This document shows, piece by piece, positions 6,539 to 11,944 of a stretch of DNA of 11,944 nt (its first letter is position 1; each line of letters begins with the position of its first letter). The translations under genes and the position numbers were made by a program. The notes beneath the pieces are model-generated. The model was not told where the DNA came from. It did not search any database and was given only the letters and a program-made list of their open reading frames with translations. The stretch is from positions 8,891-20,834 of the forward strand of contig DCXX01000097.1 of the NCBI GenBank assembly GCA_002329125.1, in the 5' to 3' direction. The DNA comes from Fidelibacterota bacterium UBA2125 (GTDB taxonomy: Bacteria > Fidelibacterota > Marinisomatia > Marinisomatales > S15-B10).

Positions 6539-9500
6539 TTATTCTTTTTCTAATACAGCACCGAGACGTTGGAGAGTTTCTTCCGGCCGGGATGGTGTCG
6601 TACCGCGAGCATCAGTTTTGATCAAAAGTAGATCGGCGGGGCTACCATCCATGGAAGCACTGGATCCTGCCAGAACGAACCCGCCGTCTGAGGTGATCTG
6701 GAGAGAGGTGACCTCATCACTGGATATACTCTCAAAAGTCTGCTGCCATAGGGGATTGCCAACGGCATTGGTCTTCAGGAGCCAGGCGTCGGCATTACTC
6801 TCTTCTTTGAGACGGCTGGAGCCGGCCAGGATGTAACCACCGTCATCGGTTTGCCGGACAGTATGGCATCGGTCCCAGCTCTGCCCACCAAAGGTCTTTT
6901 CCCAGAGAGTCTTGCCGGTAGCATCAGTTTTGATAAGCAAAACATCTTCAAAATTGGGAAAGAACGACTGAGTGATACCCACAACAATGTATCCGCCGTC
7001 GGCAGTCTCCTGAACAAAATGGCCGGTGTTGTGCTTTCGGCTGCCGAATGTTCTTGTCCACTGCTCCTGGCCCTGACTATCGGTCTTCACCAACCAGATG
7101 CGACTTGATTTCTTCTCTTCTGTCTCTGTGAATCCTGAAATAATAAAACCTCCGTCAGCAGTCTCTTGGACCGCGTAGCCATACTCCCAGTCGGGGCCGC
7201 CGAAAGTGTTTGTCCAGACTGGATAACCGTTGACATCGGCCTTGATGAGCCAGATATCAGCATTATCGCTACCGCGCGAAAAGGTATAACCTGTGATAAT
7301 GTAACCGCCGTCAGTAGTCTGACGAATGTGGTGTGCCTTATCCCAACGAAAACCGCCGTAGGTCCGGTTCCACTCTACGCGCCCTTCGCTATCAGTCTTG
7401 ATTACCCAGGCGTCGCTCCACTTTTCGGCAATGGCCTCAGAAAAACCGGCCACAACATAGCCGCCATCTGCTGTGACTTGCACTGAATAGGCATGGTCGT
7501 CGCCGTCGCCACCGTAGATTTGAGTCCAGTCGATATTGCCTTTGGGATCGGTCTTTACGAGCCAAATGTCACCGTTGTCCTCATTGGCGTAGGCGTGGCC
7601 AGCAACGATGAATCCACCGTCGGCAGTCTCCTGGACCGAACGTCCCTCTTCATGGTGCACGTCACCATGGGTGGCAATAAACCAGCTCTCTGAATCACCT
7701 TTTCGAACCTCGCCGGTTGTTCGAAGCCCCCATACATCTTCCACTTCAAGACGGTAGTAGCGGGCTTCCCAAGGGTCGATCCCTTTCAGAACAAATGTGG
7801 TGTCTATCCTGTCTACGGTTGTAAAAATTATAGATTCATCAAGCATTTCAGGCTTTGCCGATTCATAGAGGTTGTAACGGCTGAAATCGTTCTCGTCATT
7901 GGTTGCCCAAGTAAAGATGAATCGGTTTTTTCGGTACTCTACAGGGTGGAGATAAGACATGAGCGGAGGATCATCCAAAACCCGATAGCCGGGACCTGTT
8001 ACCTCTTGTCCCCAAGAGTCCCCCGTGCGGATCCAGAACCAGTGCTCCCGGGTGGGATCAAACACACCCCTACCGTTAATAGTGTACGCTGTATCCTTCA
8101 CTGAGGTAAGTGTCACCAGCCGCTTCTGCTTACCATCCCGTTCGGTGGAGACAAGAAGATCATAGAAGGAAAAATCGGTTTGGGCAGTCTTTCGCCAAGT
8201 AATGTTGAACTGTTCAAAACTATAATTGACGGAGGTGATGCGGATAGGCTCAGGCGGTTCGTTTGCTTCGTTGGTCCTGGCCCGACCGGTTGATCTGAGT
8301 CCCCATTTATCCACCACATCAACGGTGAACCAGTTCTCTTTCGTTGGATCAAAATGACGGAAAACATAATTGGTCCGGTTGATGTCGCCGATCTTCACTA
8401 CAGGCCGACGGTTACCATATTCGGTGTCCGAAGTGAATAGTTCATAGTAAGCGAAGTCAGCTTCCTTGGAAATGCCCCAGGTAACGGTCATTATTTGTTC
8501 ATTATACCAGACAGAGTCCACATCCACGGAGACCGGTGGTGGGTCGATCTCATGAGTCTTGCCCGACCCTTTGTAGGTAAGGCCCCAGTGATCGGTAACT
8601 CGGACCCAGAACCAGTTCTCATGGGTGGGATCAAAATCTTTCCACCGATAGGTGGTTGTTTTGGGATTGGTGATAATTTCCAGCAGCTGCTTCTCTCCCA
8701 TCTCGCTGTCCGAATGGAGAACCTCGTAGGCAAGGAAATCTTGTTCTCTGGACCGCTGCCACTTTACGGTCATCTTCTCAAGGTCGTAGCTAACGGATCT
8801 GACAGCAATGGGTTTTGGTGACTTATCCGTTTCATGTGTCATGGCATTCCCAATGGACCTGAGCCTCCAGTGATCGGTGACCCGGATCCAGAACCAGTTC
8901 TCATGGGTGGGATCAAAATCGATGAGTGTGTGGCTGGTTATTTCGGGATTTTCGACTGTAGCAACCAATGTCCTGATTCCGTCCTCAGTTTCGCTGTGGA
9001 GCAGTTCATAGACTCTGAAGTCATCATCAGGCGTTTTCTCCCAATTAATGACCATTTTCTTCAGGTTGTATTTCACCGATGTGACAGCCAGAGTCACAGG
9101 AGGCGGATCGGGAGTGTGAGTGATCCCTTCACCCTGGGTGGTCTGATCATAAATATTCCGAGTAACAACCCAGAACCAGTTTTCCCGGGTGGGATCGAAA
9201 TTATCCAGAATATGAGTGGTGACCATGGGATCATCATAAGTGGCCACTGCTCTTCTGGAGCCTACTTCGGAAGAGGCGGTAAAAAGTGTGTACTGTTCAA
9301 AGTTTTCGCCGTTGCTGGGTGTCCACTCCACTGTCATGGCGTCATAGTCGTAGGTGACAGCGGTGACATTAGCAGGAAGAGGTGGTGGATAGAGGTCCGA
9401 ACGGTGAATAGACCCGGGAGACTCAAAACCGAGAGTGTCAATAACAACAATACGATAATAATGGTGTTGCAACGGATCCATGTTACTGTCGGTAAAGGTG

Positions 9501-10018
9501 GTTGTGTTCCTGTTTTCGGAGGTAGTGATCACCTGGGCTTCAGCCATCTTCGGATCATCTGACTTCTCGATGCGGTAGGAAGCAAAATCATTATCTGCGG
9601 CTAAGACCCAGTTAAGAGTATATCGGTTGTTCATAAAGGCGGTGCTATCCACCGACTTGGGCTCTGGATATGACTGGCGATTGTCCACGGTAACAACAAT
9701 TGTGTCACTCTTGCCGCGGTTGCCGTCTATATCAACGGCGTAGGCCACGAGATTGTGAGCGGAGATGTTCCCGTGATCGACAGTGTTCCATCGGAAGGAG
9801 AAAGGTTCTGAGTCGTCCGTAAGGCCGGTGGAATCGCCGTCTACCCAAAGCTCCACAAAAGTGACAGAGTCGTTATCGGTGGCAGTGAGTGTGATAGTTA
9901 CAGCTTCAGCCACGGTGTCAGCCGGAGCCGGTGTGTCGATGGCTACTTCCGGTGTGCTGTCGCAGCCAAAAGCCGCTAATAAAAGAGCGAGAATAAACCT
10001 GTTCTTATCCTGTCTCAT
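6539..10018 (-). CDS. Giant putative lipoprotein: Ig-like domain, seven FnIII-like repeats, predicted seven-bladed beta-propeller
   Basis: A protein of about 1159 residues. Numbering here counts from the GTG at 10019-10021; the ATG one codon later (10016-10018) is preferred, and neither has a clear Shine-Dalgarno. Residues 1-20 form a lipoprotein-type signal ending LLLAAFGC, with Cys20; the lipobox is imperfect, having Phe at -2. Residues ~25-115 look like an Ig-like domain (VTITLTATDNDSV). Seven FnIII-like units of ~94 residues follow (~117-208, 212-302, 306-397, 402-491, 495-585, 590-681, 685-775). The central five share FDPTxENWFWV near 275, 369, 463, 557 and 654. The C-terminal third has seven ~52-residue repeats (starts 796, 847, 899, 951, 1003, 1055, 1107) of the form VQETADGGFIVAG...DIWLVKTD..G...W...FGG. 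No catalytic motif and no T9SS sorting tail are seen. An extracytoplasmic binding or adhesion role is inferred. It lies 17 bases after the amidohydrolase gene. Confidence 0.88.
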   Translation of the reverse strand: MRQDKNRFILALLLAAFGCDSTPEVAIDTPAPADTVAEAVTITLTATDNDSVTFVELWVDGDSTGLTDDSEPFSFRWNTVDHGNISAHNLVAYAVDIDGNRGKSDTIVVTVDNRQSYPEPKSVDSTAFMNNRYTLNWVLAADNDFASYRIEKSDDPKMAEAQVITTSENRNTTTFTDSNMDPLQHHYYRIVVIDTLGFESPGSIHRSDLYPPPLPANVTAVTYDYDAMTVEWTPSNGENFEQYTLFTASSEVGSRRAVATYDDPMVTTHILDNFDPTRENWFWVVTRNIYDQTTQGEGITHTPDPPPVTLAVTSVKYNLKKMVINWEKTPDDDFRVYELLHSETEDGIRTLVATVENPEITSHTLIDFDPTHENWFWIRVTDHWRLRSIGNAMTHETDKSPKPIAVRSVSYDLEKMTVKWQRSREQDFLAYEVLHSDSEMGEKQLLEIITNPKTTTYRWKDFDPTHENWFWVRVTDHWGLTYKGSGKTHEIDPPPVSVDVDSVWYNEQIMTVTWGISKEADFAYYELFTSDTEYGNRRPVVKIGDINRTNYVFRHFDPTKENWFTVDVVDKWGLRSTGRARTNEANEPPEPIRITSVNYSFEQFNITWRKTAQTDFSFYDLLVSTERDGKQKRLVTLTSVKDTAYTINGRGVFDPTREHWFWIRTGDSWGQEVTGPGYRVLDDPPLMSYLHPVEYRKNRFIFTWATNDENDFSRYNLYESAKPEMLDESIIFTTVDRIDTTFVLKGIDPWEARYYRLEVEDVWGLRTTGEVRKGDSESWFIATHGDVHHEEGRSVQETADGGFIVAGHAYANEDNGDIWLVKTDPKGNIDWTQIYGGDGDDHAYSVQVTADGGYVVAGFSEAIAEKWSDAWVIKTDSEGRVEWNRTYGGFRWDKAHHIRQTTDGGYIITGYTFSRGSDNADIWLIKADVNGYPVWTNTFGGPDWEYGYAVQETADGGFIISGFTETEEKKSSRIWLVKTDSQGQEQWTRTFGSRKHNTGHFVQETADGGYIVVGITQSFFPNFEDVLLIKTDATGKTLWEKTFGGQSWDRCHTVRQTDDGGYILAGSSRLKEESNADAWLLKTNAVGNPLWQQTFESISSDEVTSLQITSDGGFVLAGSSASMDGSPADLLLIKTDARGTTPSRPEETLQRLGAVLEKE
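8585..8638 (-). repeat. FnIII-unit direct repeat, copy A (54 bp)
   Basis: Compared base by base with 8867-8920, it differs at 3 of 54 positions. It encodes the ENWFWVRVTDHWG segment of the fourth FnIII-like unit. The two copies are exactly 282 bp apart, equal to the 94-residue repeat period. Confidence 0.85.
8867..8920 (-). repeat. FnIII-unit direct repeat, copy B (54 bp)
   Basis: Near-identical partner of 8585-8638, coding for the matching segment of the third FnIII-like unit (ENWFWIRVTDHWR). More diverged versions of the same block occur near 9173-9199, 8331-8359 and 8031-8060. Confidence 0.85.
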
Positions 10019-10038
10019 CACATTTAACTGTTTAAATA

Positions 10039-11688
10039 CTACCGAACCCCTCTTTCCCTCTTCTGTTTCCGAACCATCTTTTCCACGTCTTTCCGCAGCT
10101 GCTTGGCATCATAAATGATGCCGTCTTTCACAGTGTAGAGAATACCACCAACACGCTCGGCTCTACCTGTCTCATCGTTAAGGCGGATAGCGCCGGTACC
10201 ATAGAGCACTTTCAGGTTTTGAACGGGGTTTTCACCGACAATGGCGAGATCGGCCAGCATGCCGGCACGGACTACGCCAAATTGTATCTTCTCCCCCTTG
10301 GGGTCAAAGATAGCCTGGGCTCCATGCATGGTTGCGCCGCGGAAAATTTCCAGCGGATGGAAACCCGCTTCCTGCAACAGCTCCATCTCTTCAATGGTAG
10401 AGAAGCCGTAAAGGTTGTAGATATAGCCGGCGTCTGAGCTGACAGTAACCCGGCCGCCAATATTCTTGTAATCATTTAGGAATGACATCCAGACACGGTA
10501 AAAGTTCTTCCACGCCACCTCGTCCCAGGTAGTCCAATCGTAGTAGTAGGAGCCGTGATAGACTCTGCTGGGCTGGTAGAATTCCCACTGGGATGGGAGA
10601 GTGTACTTTTCGTGCCAGTCGGCATTACGGGCCCGCATGACATCCCGGCTGGCAAGATAGGCAGTCATGGTGGGATCAAGAATAAAGTTGAGCTCCTTGA
10701 ATTCTTTCAGCAAGGCGTTCCATTCAACACTTCCCCGCTCGTGGATCATGTTCCACTGCCGGGCCACCTGACCAAAGCGGTCCTGTTCATTGGTGTAGTT
10801 CATATCCATGGGCCAGGGCTGAACGTCGTGATTTTTGTAGAGTGCTTCAAAGAGGCCGTAGTAGTGTGTCATGGCGCCAAGGCCAAGCCGAGCAGCATCT
10901 ATTGCATTCATCTGTGCTACTCCGGTCTGTGCCAAGTGAGCTGTGGAGCCCACCTTCTGTTTTTTTGCCTCATCCAGAAGCGCCTCCATGATGTCTGGCC
11001 GGAAGGCGCCCAGTTTCAACCCATCCACCCCTTTCCGGGTGGCGTAGCGGACCCACTTACGGGCAGTCTCGGGATCATTGATGGAACCATCTTTCCAATC
11101 TTCCCCATTACCAGGCCTTTCGTAAACATAGATGCGGGGAGCCACAATCTCATTTTTCGCACTGCGATCTCTCTCTCTGAGAGTCCATTCCATGGGTCCC
11201 AAAGCGACACCACGAACGGTGGTTATGCCATGTGCCAGCCAGAGTTTGTAAGTATATTCTGCATCTGGAGCTTTGAACTGGTTTCCGCTATGGATGTGGA
11301 GGTCCACAAAGCCGGGAAGTATATACATCCCTTCAGCATCCAGCTCGTAGGTGGCATCTTTAGGACGGCGATCCTCATCAATCGGTATAAAGGGCGTACC
11401 CACTGAGGCAATTCGGACAATCTGGTTATTTTCAATTACAATATCCACAGGACCGCGGGGCGGGCCGCCGGTGCCGTCGATGAGAGTACCGCCACGAATG
11501 ATAAGCCGCTCAAAAGGACCCTCTCCCTCATCACTTCGCCGGTCTGGAGCGGAGTTAGGCCCCTGGCCCAGCAGTTTTTCGGCGTCCCTGGGGTTGGTGT
11601 ATTGCCCATTTAATGGCAATCCAATTAATGCTAGAAAAAGAAATAAAAAGGAAAAATTTTTATACAATTTAAGGTTGTTTCCGTTCAT
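10039..11688 (-). CDS. Exported metal-dependent amidohydrolase (imidazolonepropionase-like, COG1228 type)
   Basis: A 549-residue protein. It has a basic start, then a hydrophobic stretch (residues 11-28, FSFLFLFLALIGLPLNG) that looks like a signal peptide, so it is probably periplasmic or secreted. An N-terminal beta-sandwich strand LIIRGGTLIDGTGG (62-75) leads into the TIM-barrel metal-ligand motif GFVDLHIHSG with His131 and His133. Further candidate ligands are Lys225 (DGLKLGAF, possible carboxylated Lys), His251 (STAHLAQTG), His275 (MTHYYG) and Asp419 (VSSDAGY). The C-terminal GATMHGAQAI and GMLADLAIV are family hallmarks. All expected ligands are present, so an active hydrolase of a cyclic amide, peptide-like or similar substrate is likely; the substrate is not readable. 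It is longer than typical members because of an aromatic-rich insert (~285-400). An AGGGAG ribosome binding site precedes the ATG, and the S9 peptidase gene ends 30 bases upstream, suggesting an operon. Confidence 0.9.
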   Translation of the reverse strand: MNGNNLKLYKNFSFLFLFLALIGLPLNGQYTNPRDAEKLLGQGPNSAPDRRSDEGEGPFERLIIRGGTLIDGTGGPPRGPVDIVIENNQIVRIASVGTPFIPIDEDRRPKDATYELDAEGMYILPGFVDLHIHSGNQFKAPDAEYTYKLWLAHGITTVRGVALGPMEWTLRERDRSAKNEIVAPRIYVYERPGNGEDWKDGSINDPETARKWVRYATRKGVDGLKLGAFRPDIMEALLDEAKKQKVGSTAHLAQTGVAQMNAIDAARLGLGAMTHYYGLFEALYKNHDVQPWPMDMNYTNEQDRFGQVARQWNMIHERGSVEWNALLKEFKELNFILDPTMTAYLASRDVMRARNADWHEKYTLPSQWEFYQPSRVYHGSYYYDWTTWDEVAWKNFYRVWMSFLNDYKNIGGRVTVSSDAGYIYNLYGFSTIEEMELLQEAGFHPLEIFRGATMHGAQAIFDPKGEKIQFGVVRAGMLADLAIVGENPVQNLKVLYGTGAIRLNDETGRAERVGGILYTVKDGIIYDAKQLRKDVEKMVRKQKRERGVR

Positions 11689-11718
11689 TACGTTTTCTCC
11701 CTATTAATTATTGGCCTT

Positions 11719-11944
11719 TCAATTTTTTAAAAAACGATTGAAAAAATCAGCTGTTGACTCATAAGTCCTGATCCAGCTTGACTGTCTTAGAAAACCGTGA
11801 ACTTCATCAGGGAAAACTAGAATTTCCACGTGAGCATTACCTTCTTTTCGAAGTCGCTGAACAAGATCGGTTGTCTGAATAAAATCAACATTCCTGTCAT
11901 CATCCCCATGCACAAAAAGAACTGGAGAATACCAAAACGCAACG
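11719..11944 (-). CDS. S9-family serine peptidase (prolyl oligopeptidase / dipeptidyl peptidase-like), C-terminal fragment cut by window edge
   Basis: Only the last 75 codons are in the window; the frame is open to the right edge (codons from 11943). The sequence matches the end of the S9 alpha/beta-hydrolase domain: SPVLFVHGDDDRNV, then a helix with TTDLVQRLRKEG, then VFPDEVHGF. By alignment with the family, the triad Asp is the third Asp of GDDDRNV (codon 11896-11898) and the triad His is in DEVHGF (codon 11797-11799). The nucleophilic Ser lies outside the window. These enzymes cleave peptides, often after proline, and are frequently exported. The stop TGA is at 11719-11721, followed after 30 bases by the amidohydrolase gene. 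Which S9 subfamily it belongs to cannot be told from this fragment. Confidence 0.9.
   Translation of the reverse strand, partial: VAFWYSPVLFVHGDDDRNVDFIQTTDLVQRLRKEGNAHVEILVFPDEVHGFLRQSSWIRTYESTADFFNRFLKN

Noticed and set aside
8834..9562. Plus-strand open frame of 242 codons
   Set aside because: It is antisense to the FnIII-like repeats, and its own repeated segments are the mirror of that repeat. No ribosome binding site or recognisable protein pattern was seen.
10555..11406. Plus-strand open frame of 283 codons
   Set aside because: It lies wholly antisense to the amidohydrolase, whose metal-ligand motifs are clear. The predicted protein has no family pattern.
1..11944. Defence system, prophage, CRISPR or mobile element
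   Set aside because: No nuclease, integrase, transposase, phage structural protein, spaced short repeats or inverted terminal repeats were seen on either strand; all genes are metabolic, exported or membrane proteins in one orientation.

Overview
The window is a dense, single-strand block: ten protein genes, all read right to left (minus strand), with gaps of 0 to 74 bases. No RNA gene, CRISPR array, insertion sequence or integrase was seen, and no gene-free stretch exceeds 300 bases. Lipoprotein-type and Tat-type export signals, secreted FnIII/beta-propeller modules and S9/M19/amidohydrolase enzymes suggest a Gram-negative, probably marine, peptide- and amino-acid-scavenging heterotroph of the FCB type. 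Marinimicrobia (SAR406) would fit. This is an inference from gene content only, without any marker gene.

In transcription order from the right edge: the C-terminal end of an S9-family (prolyl oligopeptidase / dipeptidyl peptidase-like) serine peptidase; an exported metal-dependent amidohydrolase; a very large putative lipoprotein made of an Ig-like domain, seven FnIII-like repeats and a predicted seven-bladed propeller; a SoxB/DAO-type FAD amine oxidoreductase; a Tat-exported M19 dipeptidase-like protein with degenerate metal-ligand motifs; an FMN-dependent alpha-hydroxy-acid dehydrogenase; two small proteins joined to it by 4-base overlaps (an 88-residue secreted protein and a six-helix membrane protein). 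Last come two tandem glyceraldehyde-3-phosphate dehydrogenase genes.

The right and middle parts read as a catabolic/export neighbourhood: peptides and substituted amino acids could be cleaved outside the cytoplasm and the products oxidised by flavoenzymes. The left part is glycolytic. The most unusual item is the GAPDH pair. The downstream gene is a textbook GAPDH (Asp32, Cys150, His177, Thr208-Gly209, Arg231). The upstream partner keeps the fold and NAD-binding signatures but has Ser in place of the catalytic Cys and Asn in place of the phosphate-binding Arg. Its stop codon overlaps the TTG start of the true GAPDH, with a strong ribosome binding site inside its last codons. This suggests a translationally coupled enzyme/pseudoenzyme pair, perhaps a hetero-oligomer.
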